This document shows, piece by piece, positions 50,159 to 57,689 of a DNA stretch of 64,000 nt. The DNA is from Elusimicrobiota bacterium (lineage in GTDB: Bacteria; Elusimicrobiota; Elusimicrobia; Elusimicrobiales; UBA9959), in contig JAPLKI010000001.1 in NCBI GenBank assembly GCA_026388155.1, positions 34,149 to 98,148 on the forward strand, read 5' to 3'. Under the pieces are notes generated by a model that saw nothing but the letters and a program-made list of their open reading frames with translations, had not been told where the DNA came from and made no database searches. The stretch's first letter is position 1. Every line of letters begins with the position of its first letter. Both the position numbers and the translations under genes were made by a program.

Positions 50159-50857
50159 TTAATGTTTGACCGGCGCTTTAACAGGGGGTTCTTTTTTGGC
50201 GGGTTCGGCCGGGGGAGCCAGTCGCGCTTTTGCCTGGGCGGCCCAGGAGGTTTCGGGATAAAGCAGAACTATCTTTTCCCAGGCGTTTTTTGTTTCATCC
50301 GCGTTGCCGGCCGCTTCATAGCAATGCGCCAGCGACCATTGGACCTCAGGAGCCAGGAAATGCTCCGGATAGGCGGAAAGAAAATCTTTATACTGGGCTT
50401 CGGCCGCCGGCAGCTCTCCGGCCGCTTCTTTGTTCTTTGCCAGGCTGTAGAGGGCAAACGGCCTCAGCTCTTTGGCGCCTCCGGTCAGCAGTTTTGAGTA
50501 TTCGGCCTCGGCTTCCTTATATTTGCCCTGGGCGAAAAAGATGTCTCCGTTCGTAAGTATGGCGTAGCCATAGGCGCTGGTATTTGGGTAAGTGGTTTCA
50601 ATGGAGCTTAATTGTGTTTGAGCTTCAGCCGCATGGCCGCTGAAGCCGACCTGCTGGGCTATAAAAAGATTTTTCCAGGCTGTATCGCGCAGGTCGGAAT
50701 AATGCACGAAAAAATATACTGCAAAAATCAGCGCGGCCAGCACTATAACCGCTGTTCCTATAAAAGTTTCGCGGTTATTCTTTATCCATGCCAAAGCCTT
50801 GTCCATCCGTTTAGGCGCTTCGCTTTTACCGCTGTCTATCCAGGTTTTATCGGGCAT
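50159..50857 (-). CDS. Membrane-anchored TPR-like protein (YfgM-like layout)
   Basis: 232 residues. One membrane helix (TAVIVLAALIFAVYFFVHY, about 33-51) is followed by a chain of TPR-like helix pairs (YAILTNGDIFFAQGKYKEAEAEYSKLL, LYSLAKNKEAAGELPAAEAQYKDFL, WSLAHCYEAAGNADETKNAWEKIV) and a P/A/K-rich tail. This is the topology of YfgM/BamD-like periplasmic helpers, probably exposed in the periplasm. Exact role unknown. Confidence 0.75.
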   Translation of the reverse strand: MPDKTWIDSGKSEAPKRMDKALAWIKNNRETFIGTAVIVLAALIFAVYFFVHYSDLRDTAWKNLFIAQQVGFSGHAAEAQTQLSSIETTYPNTSAYGYAILTNGDIFFAQGKYKEAEAEYSKLLTGGAKELRPFALYSLAKNKEAAGELPAAEAQYKDFLSAYPEHFLAPEVQWSLAHCYEAAGNADETKNAWEKIVLLYPETSWAAQAKARLAPPAEPAKKEPPVKAPVKH

Positions 50858-50886
50858 AGTTATTATCTCCTTGGTAAATCTTCTCG

Positions 50887-50967
50887 TTTAGCGGTTAGCG
50901 GCGAGCGTATAGGGTGTGGAAACAAGGAAATTCCGCCCCTAAATCCCTATTCGCTATTTGCTGCGGT
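50887..50967. repeat. Heptad locus before tRNA-Arg
   Basis: Left TAGCGGT/TAGCGGC units, apex AAGGAAATTCC, right CTATTCG/CTATTTG/CTGCGG. Confidence 0.65.
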
Positions 50968-50972
50968 TGACG

Positions 50973-51044
50973 TGCCCCCGAGAGGAATCGAACCTCTATT
51001 TGGAGTTTAGGAAACTCTCGTCCTATCCGTTGAACGACGGGGGC
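50973..51044 (-). tRNA. tRNA-Arg(CCU)
   Basis: 72 nt. Acceptor GCCCCCG/CGGGGGC, D arm GTTCAACGGATAGGAC, anticodon loop TTCCTAA (anticodon CCU), T arm AGAGG TTCGATT CCTCT. CCA not encoded. Confidence 0.95.
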
Positions 51045-51349
51045 ATTGTCGCACCCCGCTCGCACTGCACAGCGATCGGGGCGAATTAGCCGCCGGGCTT
51101 TATAAGGTGGCGCCCGGTGCTCCACAAGGGGAGCTAAGCTCCCCTTCGTCGCTCGCTTTCCGCCTCAGGCGGACGCTCGCTGAACCTCTTTTATAAGGTC
51201 CCCGCACTCACTACGAAGGTAATCGTGCGGGTTTATCACACTACGTGTTATGCTGGACAGCTGGGCGGCTACGGATAATGAGCGCTTGCTTTTCTGTATA
51301 ATTCCGGGCTGCCTAGCTGCCCCGCTGTCCAGCCGCCTAGCTTCCGCTG
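51045..51349. other. 305-bp spacer between tRNA-Arg and apt
   Basis: No gene seen. It contains the palindromes AAGGGGAGCTAAGCTCCCCTT (51127-51146 core) and TCCGCCTCAGGCGGA near 51159-51173, and an inverted pair CTGGACAGC near 51252 and GCTGTCCAGC near 51322. Confidence 0.5.
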
Positions 51350-51892
51350 TCAATACTTTATCAAAGAATGAACTTCTCGGCCTGTGAGTTTGCTCCGGCC
51401 TTTGAGAAATTCCAGCTCTATCAGCATGGTTATTGCGGCCACTTGGCCGCCCAGCTTGTCAACCAGCTCGCATACGGCGCGCGCTGTGCCGCCGGTTGCC
51501 AGCACGTCGTCGACTATCAGTACTTTTTCGTTCTTCCCGAGTGAGTCCTCATGTATCTGCAAAGTGTCCTGGCCGTACTCCAGTTCGTAGGTGGCGGAAA
51601 CTGTTTTATAGGGCAGTTTGCCTTTCTTGCGTACAGGCACGAGTCCCGCATGCAATTCCATGGCTATCGGCGCCGCCAGCAAAAACCCCCTGGCTTCTAT
51701 GCCAAGTACCTTGGTTATGCCGAGGCCGCGGTACGGTTCCGCCATAAGCTTCACCGTTTCCCTGAATGCCGCGGGATCGGCCAACAGAGGAGTTATATCC
51801 TTAAACAAAATCCCCTTTTTGGGAAAATCCGGCACATCCCTTATTGCTTTTTTTATCTTTTCCGTCGCTTCTGTCAGGCTGTTCTCGCTCAT
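51350..51892 (-). CDS. apt: Adenine phosphoribosyltransferase
   Basis: 180 residues from the ATG at 51892. The frame extends upstream into repeats, but the conserved protein starts at MSENSLTEATEKIKKAIRDVPDFPKKGILFKDITPLL only there. PRPP-binding motif VLIVDDVLATGGTARA, and GIEARGFLLAAPIA are typical Apt blocks. It salvages adenine to AMP. A degenerate B palindrome (51917-51952) lies 25 bases upstream of the start. Confidence 0.95.
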   Translation of the reverse strand: MSENSLTEATEKIKKAIRDVPDFPKKGILFKDITPLLADPAAFRETVKLMAEPYRGLGITKVLGIEARGFLLAAPIAMELHAGLVPVRKKGKLPYKTVSATYELEYGQDTLQIHEDSLGKNEKVLIVDDVLATGGTARAVCELVDKLGGQVAAITMLIELEFLKGRSKLTGREVHSLIKY

Positions 51893-51916
51893 AAAAAATT
51901 CCCTTTTGCTTTTTTT

Positions 51917-51952
51917 GCCGCGGACAGCCCGCCAAAGGCAAAGCGGAGCCGC
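51917..51952. repeat. Degenerate B-family palindrome upstream of apt
   Basis: Contains GCCGCGGACAGCCCGCC and AAGCGGAGCC, the same outline as at 30533-30575. Confidence 0.55.
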
Positions 51953-51981
51953 ATACGGTTTTCGCTTTTTTGTCTTCGCCT

Positions 51982-52343
51982 TAGGGCTTGCAGCAAAATA
52001 ATATGCCCTTTTGGCTGAGCCGATTTTGGAGCGAGCCGAAGCGGCATGTAGCGACATGTACTATATGTACATTAGCGGAATGCCGCAAAGGCGCAGCCCG
52101 AAAGCGACCAGCCCCCAGGGGGAGGCCCATCTTTGAACCGGCTGCCGCGTTGCTCCAATACTTGCGTAGGTGCCGTAACAAGCACGGTGTGCATCAAAAC
52201 GGCCTCAGTCACATAGGCACCGCTATGCTCACCCTTTCCCACCAGCTGAGGGGACACCGCATGGCGGTTTCCCCTCGTCGCGCCTTGCATCCGGCTCAAA
52301 TATGGGCCTCCAAATGGTCATATTATTTTGTTGCAAGCCCTTA
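51982..52343. mobile_element. MITE-like element with 34-bp terminal inverted repeats
   Basis: The left end (51982-52014, TAGGGCTTGCAGCAAAATAA onward) and the right end (52310-52343) are inverted copies matching at 30 of 34 positions. The 362-bp interior has no gene. It holds a GACATGTACTATATGTACAT near-palindrome, a C palindrome (52250-52274) and several GC hairpins. The right end includes the stop codon of the sigma factor gene. No transposase is seen. Confidence 0.7.
52250..52274. repeat. C-family palindrome
   Basis: GGGGACACCGC, ATG loop, GCGGTTTCCCC, the inverted orientation of the copy at 29905-29929. Confidence 0.75.
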
Positions 52344-53405
52344 CCTGCGCACCTTTTTTACCTGGCTTCTGGGCACATAGGGCTTGGTCGGGATGGATTC
52401 GCCGAGTATGTCGGTTTTTAATTTCGGCTGGTCCCAGCCTGGCTGAAGGTTGGTGTGGTCCTGGCGCCTGCCAAGCTCAATAAGGCCCATCCTGGATGCC
52501 ACGCGCCGAAGGCGCAGAAGGGCCCGCTCCTCGATCTGTCGCACGCGCTCGCGCGACAGCCCCAGTTTCTTTCCGATGTCGTTTAAGGTCATGGGTGTCT
52601 GACCGGAAAGACCGTAGCGGTATTCAACTATCATGCGCTCGCGTTCGCCTATTTCCACCAGAGCGGTTTTAAGCTCGTCATGCAGGCGTAAAATGGAGAT
52701 CAGGTTTTCGGGCCTGTCGGAATCGGAGTCTTTCATGGTGTCGCCCATGGTGTCTTCGTTTTCGCCGGTAAGCGGAGCGTCCATTGAAGACATGCCTGTA
52801 ACCACCTCCGAGGCGTTGATGGCGGTGCGCACCTGATTGGCGTTCCAGTGCATCTGGCGCGCCATCTCAGCCATCGTTGGATCGCGGCCCAGTTTGCCGT
52901 GCATTTTATCCCACTGCTTGAGCCATTTCCGGAGCGCGGTCCAGGCGTGCGGCGGTATCCTTATGGATTTTGAATTTTCTTCCACCGAGCGCCTCACGCA
53001 CTGCTCTATCCAATAGCAGGCGTAGGTTGAAAATCTGTATCCTTTGCTGGGTTCAAATTTATCTATTGCGTGGAGAAGGCCCAAATTGCCTTCTTCCACC
53101 AGGTCCATCAGATCAGCCCCGGGATAAAGGAAGCGCTTGGCTATCGGGATAACCAGCTTCAGGTTTAACTCCATGATGCGCTGTTTGGCGCGCCTGTCGC
53201 CGCGCTTCACGCGTTTCCAAAGCTCGTGCGATTCTTCCCTTGAAATTTTGTGGTCTATCTGGCTTATTTTCCTGATGTATTGATTCGTGGAATCAATATT
53301 GATATCGCTTAGTTTACCGCCCTTTTCCGCGGCTTTTTCAGGTTTTTCGGTTTTTTCAGCTTTTTCTTCTTCGTTTTCAACGGTTTCTTCTTTTTCTTCT
53401 GCCAT
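52341..53405 (-). CDS. RNA polymerase sigma-70 family factor (group 1/2)
   Basis: 354 residues from the ATG at 53405 (GAGAGGA before it). The acidic N-terminal ~35 residues (E/K-rich) replace region 1.1. Region 1.2 DINIDSTNQYIRKIS, region 2 DLMDLVEEGNLGLLHAIDKFEPSKGYRFSTYA with 2.4 CYWIEQCVRR, region 3, and region 4.2 TLNDIGKKLGLSRERVRQIEERALLRLRR are complete. A C-terminal ~45-residue extension is unusual. It may be the housekeeping sigma or an RpoS-like alternative; a second sigma gene elsewhere would decide. Confidence 0.88.
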   Translation of the reverse strand: MAEEKEETVENEEEKAEKTEKPEKAAEKGGKLSDINIDSTNQYIRKISQIDHKISREESHELWKRVKRGDRRAKQRIMELNLKLVIPIAKRFLYPGADLMDLVEEGNLGLLHAIDKFEPSKGYRFSTYACYWIEQCVRRSVEENSKSIRIPPHAWTALRKWLKQWDKMHGKLGRDPTMAEMARQMHWNANQVRTAINASEVVTGMSSMDAPLTGENEDTMGDTMKDSDSDRPENLISILRLHDELKTALVEIGERERMIVEYRYGLSGQTPMTLNDIGKKLGLSRERVRQIEERALLRLRRVASRMGLIELGRRQDHTNLQPGWDQPKLKTDILGESIPTKPYVPRSQVKKVRR

Positions 53406-53419
53406 GTTTTTTCCTCTCG

Positions 53420-53698
53420 TCAAATCGACGCTTTTATGTAAAAATCGTTTTCCCCGGTGCCCGAATCCATAAGTTCCTGGGTTTCCATTTTCTCCACACT
53501 GGCGCAGGAGTTCCCGTTCTTTAAATGTTTCAGAAAAGCATTCAGTTCCGGAACAGGGCCCTGAACCTCGCCTTCCACCGAACCGTCAGTCACATTGCGC
53601 ACCCAGCCGTTCAGGTGATGGTCGGATGCTGTTTCTTTAACGAACCAGCGGTAGCCAATGCCCTGTACTTGTCCTACGACCCTGAAACTTATCCTCAT
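53420..53698 (-). CDS. acyP: Acylphosphatase
   Basis: 92 residues from the ATG at 53698. The catalytic signature GQVQGIGYRWF has the phosphate-binding R17. The assisting asparagine is in GWVRNVTDGSVEG. It hydrolyses carboxyl-phosphate bonds of small acyl phosphates. The family usually ends at this length. It lies 14 bases upstream of the sigma factor. Confidence 0.92.
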   Translation of the reverse strand: MRISFRVVGQVQGIGYRWFVKETASDHHLNGWVRNVTDGSVEGEVQGPVPELNAFLKHLKNGNSCASVEKMETQELMDSGTGENDFYIKASI

Positions 53699-53762
53699 TA
53701 AACCAATGATACTAAAAAGATTAAAAACAGGCAAGCGATATTGACAGTGCAAGGGGAAGGAA

Positions 53763-53797
53763 AGGCTGAAGACTGAGGGCTGAAGGCTGAAGGATTA
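53763..53797. repeat. Five perfect heptads (AGGCTGA-type)
   Basis: Five consecutive AGGCTGA/AGACTGA/GGGCTGA units between acyP and tRNA-Pro. No right arm. Confidence 0.85.
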
Positions 53798-53839
53798 AAA
53801 ATTGAAGATGGGGAAAATGGTTGAATTGTAATAAAAAAA

Positions 53840-53912
<73 letters not shown>

Positions 53913-54010
53913 ATATGAACTGCGGGCAAATAAAACCTGTTACCCGTTAACTTTCACCTGAACCTATTCTAGCATTCTTTGCGCTGCTTTGGGGAAGAAT
54001 TGTAGTTGCT

Positions 54011-54115
54011 CAGAAGCCAGAAGTCGGAATCCAGTAGCCAGAATGAAGACGAGGGCAATGGAAAGAATTCATTATTCTGAATTCTGGCTACTGACTTCTG
54101 AATTCTGATCCCTGC
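54011..54115. repeat. Heptad hairpin locus (CAGAAGT-type)
   Basis: Left arm CAGAAGC/CAGAAGT/CGGAATC/CAGTAGC/CAGAATG, five units. Right arm of ATTCTGA/CTACTGA/CTTCTGA units, fully complementary in outline. Confidence 0.9.
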
Positions 54116-54125
54116 CGTCCGGCTC

Positions 54126-55262
54126 TCAATTTTTTATTATCTTTTCAAGTATCATCGCGACGATATCCCTTGCGGCGTAGGGCTTTGAGAAGGCTGACGG
54201 CAGTTTTATATGGTGTTCAGCGGAGCGCTGGCTGCTGTCAAGCTGGCGTCTCACCAGCGCCTGAAGCTGGCGGCCGTTTTTTGCCAGATCCGCCAGGCGA
54301 TTCTTCAGCAGAAAAGCGGAGTTAAGTTCTTCCTGCCCCGGCAGCGGAGAAAAAATTATGAGCGGTTTGCCAAGCGAGAGCGTTTCCGCCACTGTCACAC
54401 CCCCGGGTTTGGCCACCACCAGATCCGCCGCGCCATAGTAGGCGCTCGGGGCATCCGTGTAATCAAGGATTTTAAGGTGTCGTTTCTTGTGCATAGTGCT
54501 TCGTGAAAGCCTGCGTGCCAGGGCCTTGTCCTCGCCGCACATTACCATAGCCTGCAATCTGCCGAAAAACGGTTCCAGGGCTTCAACGGCTGAAAATATT
54601 TCCCCCATGCCGCGGCTGCCGCCGGTTATAAGGACCGTAAACAGGTTTGGCGCGAGCCCGATATTTTTTCTTTCCGTCTGCTTGTCGTACGGGGCCAGAA
54701 ATTCCTTTCGCACCGGTATTCCGGTCACAAATATCTTTGCCGGATCGGCTCCGTTCTTAAGCAGGCCCTGCGCGGCGGTTTTTGAGGGTACAAAATAGCC
54801 CGCCACGTTTTCAGCCGGCCAATAGGAGTGGGCGTTGAAATCGGTCAGTACGGAGAAAAGCGGAATATTTTTAAGGGCGGAGCTTTTAGCTATCAGCATG
54901 GCCGAGAGGGCCTGGGTTGAGACCGCCGCCTTTATGTTTTTTGCGGTGAGAAGCTCTGAAAGCTTTTGGGAATAAAAAGAGAGAACAGTGTTTTTTAACG
55001 CGCCGGAAGCGAAGGCCACAAAATCGTTGTCGTAAACATAATTCCACAGGAACGGGGTTTTTTTTAAAACTTCGATATAGGTTTTTGCGACGAATGGCCC
55101 GATGTTCGGATAGACTTCGGACAGGTTTATAAACACCGGCTCAATTATGGCGGCCGGGAAAAAATCAGCGAGCGCCCTGGCGGCGCTGTAATGGCCGGAG
55201 GGCGCGCAGCCGTAAATAAGGCCTATCTTTAAAGGATATTGCGCTGAATGTGTTGTGGTCAT
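54126..55262 (-). CDS. MGDG synthase/UgtP-like glycosyltransferase (GT28 fold)
   Basis: 378 residues. The N-terminal GHYSAARALADFF block (GxGHxxAA type) and the following helices match the MGDG synthase domain. The C-terminal GT-B donor-binding part shows FTVLITGGSRGMGEIFSAV and VAKPGGVTVAETLSLGKPLIIFSPLPGQEE. It probably transfers a sugar from a nucleotide sugar to a lipid acceptor at the inner-membrane face, making glycolipid. Acceptor and sugar are not determined. Confidence 0.85.
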   Translation of the reverse strand: MTTTHSAQYPLKIGLIYGCAPSGHYSAARALADFFPAAIIEPVFINLSEVYPNIGPFVAKTYIEVLKKTPFLWNYVYDNDFVAFASGALKNTVLSFYSQKLSELLTAKNIKAAVSTQALSAMLIAKSSALKNIPLFSVLTDFNAHSYWPAENVAGYFVPSKTAAQGLLKNGADPAKIFVTGIPVRKEFLAPYDKQTERKNIGLAPNLFTVLITGGSRGMGEIFSAVEALEPFFGRLQAMVMCGEDKALARRLSRSTMHKKRHLKILDYTDAPSAYYGAADLVVAKPGGVTVAETLSLGKPLIIFSPLPGQEELNSAFLLKNRLADLAKNGRQLQALVRRQLDSSQRSAEHHIKLPSAFSKPYAARDIVAMILEKIIKN

Positions 55263-55417
55263 ATAAAGGACAGTAGAGATATTTTATAATAAAAAAACCG
55301 GCCATTGGCCGGTTTCCGCTGCGTGGGTTAACTGCCAGCAAATCATAAGCCACAAGCTGTAAGCGGGGAAAAGGCGGCTGGCGGAAAGTGACTTTTGGCC
55401 GCGTTCAAGTCGCTCCA

Positions 55418-55489
55418 TCGGGGCGGCGGGAATCGGACCCGCAGTCTCTCGCACCCCAAGCGAGCGCTCTACCATTGAGCCACGCCCCG
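55418..55489 (-). tRNA. tRNA-Pro(GGG)
   Basis: 72 nt. Acceptor CGGGGCG/CGCCCCG, D arm GCTCAATGGTAGAGC, anticodon stem CTCGC/GCGAG with loop TTGGGGT (anticodon GGG), T arm TGCGGG TCCGATT CCCGC. Confidence 0.93.
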
Positions 55490-55559
55490 GTAGCGCAACT
55501 TGAACCAAAACTTGTTAACTGAATCACTATTCTAGCATTCTTTAGCCGCTTTTTTGCCA

Positions 55560-55650
55560 GAGCTGAAGAACTGAAGTTCCGGAAAGCTGAACCGAAGCAT
55601 TCTCCTCTTCAAATTCGTTAACTTCAGACTTCAGCGCTTCCAGCTCTGGA
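55560..55650. repeat. Inverted repeat locus (AACTGAAG-type)
   Basis: CCAGAGCTGAAGAACTGAAG at the left faces CTTCAGCGCTTCCAGCTCTGG at the right. Looser heptad periodicity than elsewhere. Confidence 0.65.
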
Positions 55651-55652
55651 TT

Positions 55653-55985
55653 TTATAGCTCTTTTATGAACTGGCTAAGTTCGTTTCGTATTTCTTCCAG
55701 TAATTCGGCCTTTACCCCGCTTACACTTTTTATAGCCTGCCCGGCGGCCGGTTTTTTTCTTGAACGTAAAAATTTTTTTGCCCCGGTAAGCGTATAGCCC
55801 TTCAAAAGCACCAGGTCCTTAAGCTCGTTTATCGTTTCAAGGTCGGCTTTAGTATAGCGGCGATGGCCGCTTGCAAGACGAAGCGGGCGCAGAAGGGCGC
55901 GCGTTTCCCAATAGCGGATAGTGTGCGGCGGCAGTTTTGTCCTGCTTGAAATCTCACTTATGGTTAAATATGTTTTTTCGGACAT
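55653..55985 (-). CDS. MerR-family transcriptional regulator
   Basis: 110 residues. N-terminal MerR winged helix-turn-helix: LTISEISSRTKLPPHTIRYWETRALLRPLRLASGHRRYTKADL. The effector-binding region is very short and basic (KFLRSRKKPAAGQ) with no metal-binding cysteines. This form is common next to integration-host-factor-like genes. Its target is unknown. The HU gene is 100 bases upstream on the same strand. Confidence 0.88.
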   Translation of the reverse strand: MSEKTYLTISEISSRTKLPPHTIRYWETRALLRPLRLASGHRRYTKADLETINELKDLVLLKGYTLTGAKKFLRSRKKPAAGQAIKSVSGVKAELLEEIRNELSQFIKEL

Positions 55986-55989
55986 ATGG

Positions 55990-56085
55990 GAGATCGGAGG
56001 TTAGTGGTCGGAAGTGAGGGGTTAGTGGTGGAATACCGCATCTTAAATATTTCTTCCTCAGCCTCTGTCCTCCAGCCCCTGCCGT
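55990..56085. repeat. Heptad hairpin locus (GGTTAGT-type)
   Basis: Left GGTTAGTGGTCGG units, right CCTCAGCCTCTGTCCTCCAGCC. It fills the HU-merR spacer. Confidence 0.6.
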
Positions 56086-56087
56086 AC

Positions 56088-56363
56088 TTACATTCCTATG
56101 GTAAGTTTTTTTGAAGGTTTGAACCGGATGCTGCGCCGCGTGCCCACCATCACCCGCTGGTTGGTTTTAGGGTTCCTCATCTGGCGCGGCAGGCGTTCTT
56201 TGACTTTAAAAGTCCCGAAATTTGAAATTACAACTTTCTGATTGTCGCGCAGGGCCTCCACAATTATCTCAAAGGTTTTAGTTACCGCGATCTTGGCGTC
56301 TTTTTCCGTGGTCAGATGCCTGGTTATTTCCTTTATCAGATCAAGCTTATTCATCTTCTTCAT
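56088..56363 (-). CDS. HU/IHF-family nucleoid DNA-binding protein
   Basis: 91 residues. Start KLDLIKEITRHLTTEKDAKIA, and the DNA-arm region FGTFKVKERLPRQMRNPKTNQ with VGTRRSIRFKPSKKL, match HU/IHF. The proline for bending and an RNPKT motif are present. It bends and compacts DNA. Overlaps the upstream DUF151 gene by 17 bases. Confidence 0.93.
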   Translation of the reverse strand: MKKMNKLDLIKEITRHLTTEKDAKIAVTKTFEIIVEALRDNQKVVISNFGTFKVKERLPRQMRNPKTNQRVMVGTRRSIRFKPSKKLTIGM

Positions 56364-56925
56364 CCTCCAGCGTTTCGTCTTCTTCCCCGGGCTCGGGGCC
56401 GTGGATCGGCGGCTTTTTAAGAAGCTGGTTTATAATATCGTTCGGCTTCAGGCTTTTAAGATCCTGCTTGAATTTCACCACCTCGTCTTCAGTTATCGGC
56501 TTGCTGAGAACCTGCGTTTTAGAAAAGACAGTCTCGCTTATATAAATGGGGCAGCCAAAGCGCACGGCCACGGCCACGGCGTCAGAGGGGCGGGCGTCAA
56601 TAATGACCGGGTTTTGTCCCTCGGTTCCGGTTACGCGGATGCTGGAATAGTAGGTGTTATCCACGATATCCGTGATAGTCACTTTTTCAACTTTCAGACC
56701 CAGCTTTTTGAGCATGGAAAAAATAAGGTCGTGGGTCATGGGCCTTGGGGAAGGATATCCGGAAAGACGTATAGCTATGGCCTGCGCTTCCATCGGGCCT
56801 ATCCAAATGGGCAGAATGCGCGTGCCGCCCGATTCATCAAGAAAAATAATTGATTCGGTAAGGCTGGTGGCTATAGAGTAAATTTTCACTTCCACTTCAC
56901 GGCTGTTTCCCGCTTCATCGGTCAT
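56347..56925 (-). CDS. Bifunctional nuclease family (DUF151) protein
   Basis: 192 residues. The DUF151 domain fills residues 1-140 (SIIFLDESGGTRILPIWIGPMEAQAIA, LGLKVEKVTITDIVDNTYYSSI, DARPSDAVAVAVRFGCPIYI). A Glu-rich tail follows (EPGEEDETLEDEEDE). Homologues show DNase and RNase activity, but the physiological role is unclear. Overlaps plsY upstream by 11 bases and the HU gene downstream by 17, so these three form an operon. Confidence 0.88.
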   Translation of the reverse strand: MTDEAGNSREVEVKIYSIATSLTESIIFLDESGGTRILPIWIGPMEAQAIAIRLSGYPSPRPMTHDLIFSMLKKLGLKVEKVTITDIVDNTYYSSIRVTGTEGQNPVIIDARPSDAVAVAVRFGCPIYISETVFSKTQVLSKPITEDEVVKFKQDLKSLKPNDIINQLLKKPPIHGPEPGEEDETLEDEEDE

Positions 56926-57583
56926 TTTTGCCTTTTTCTTCCGTTTCCGCCGCCGTCCCCGGTTTGTGCTTGAAAGATAGTTCCTTGCCTTGCAGTATTC
57001 TGCGGATATTCGGGATGTGCGTGTAGAAAATAAGCGCGCAGACCACGCAGGCCATTATGGTCAGCGGTTTTCTTTGAGGCGGGTTCAGGAAAAAGCAGAA
57101 CACCGGCAGCGCCACCGAGGCCGCCATGGAACCTACCGAAATATGCTGGGTTATGGCCACGGCCAGGCCGAAAAACACGAAAGCTCCCGTAGTCGGCAAG
57201 GGCAGAAGAGCCATGAAAACTCCAGCCGAAGTGGCAACTCCCTTGCCGCCTTTAAAACCAAGGAAAGGAGTCCAGATGTGTCCCGCTATGGCAAGCCCGC
57301 CCGCGGCCACCGGTATCCACCAGTGGCCTTTGCTGAAGTCAACGGAGCCTTCAATATAGAAAAAACGCATTGCGATCATGGCCGGGGCAAAGCCTTTAAG
57401 AAAGTCCACGATGAAGGTAAGTATTCCCGGCCATTTGCCCAAAGTGCGATAAACATTGGCCGTGCCGGGGTTGCCGGAGCCGTGCTGGCGTATGTCTATG
57501 CCTTTGAGCCGGCCTATAAGGTAACCCGTGGGAATTCCTCCCAACAGGTAACTGGCTATTAAAAGCAGAGAGGTTTTAACCAT
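56915..57583 (-). CDS. plsY: Glycerol-3-phosphate acyltransferase PlsY
   Basis: 222 residues with five membrane segments. PlsY motifs GSGNPGTANVYRTLGK (motif 1), HIWTPFLGFKGGKGVATSAG (motif 2) and later basic loop are present. It uses acyl-phosphate to acylate glycerol-3-phosphate, the first step of phospholipid synthesis. plsC at 37.2 kb does the second. The C-terminal tail is charged and extends past the last helix. Confidence 0.94.
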   Translation of the reverse strand: MVKTSLLLIASYLLGGIPTGYLIGRLKGIDIRQHGSGNPGTANVYRTLGKWPGILTFIVDFLKGFAPAMIAMRFFYIEGSVDFSKGHWWIPVAAGGLAIAGHIWTPFLGFKGGKGVATSAGVFMALLPLPTTGAFVFFGLAVAITQHISVGSMAASVALPVFCFFLNPPQRKPLTIMACVVCALIFYTHIPNIRRILQGKELSFKHKPGTAAETEEKGKNDR

Positions 57584-57604
57584 TCTTCAGATTATATAAA
57601 AAAG

Positions 57605-57689
57605 TGGATAGGGGTTAGCGGCTGGAGGTTAGGGAAGGAGTTTCTTATTCATTCCCTCACCCCTCACCGCTGTACGCTCGCCGCTATCC
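57605..57689. repeat. Heptad hairpin locus reaching into hflX
   Basis: Left arm GGGGTTAGCGGCTGGAGG, apex AAGGAGTTTCTTATTC, right arm CTCACCGCTGTACGCTCG. The right arm encodes the last HflX residues (RIAASVQR). Confidence 0.8.

Noticed and set aside
51893..52057. 55-residue N-terminal extension of Apt
   Set aside because: It translates repeat sequence. Apt homologues start at the equivalent of 51892.
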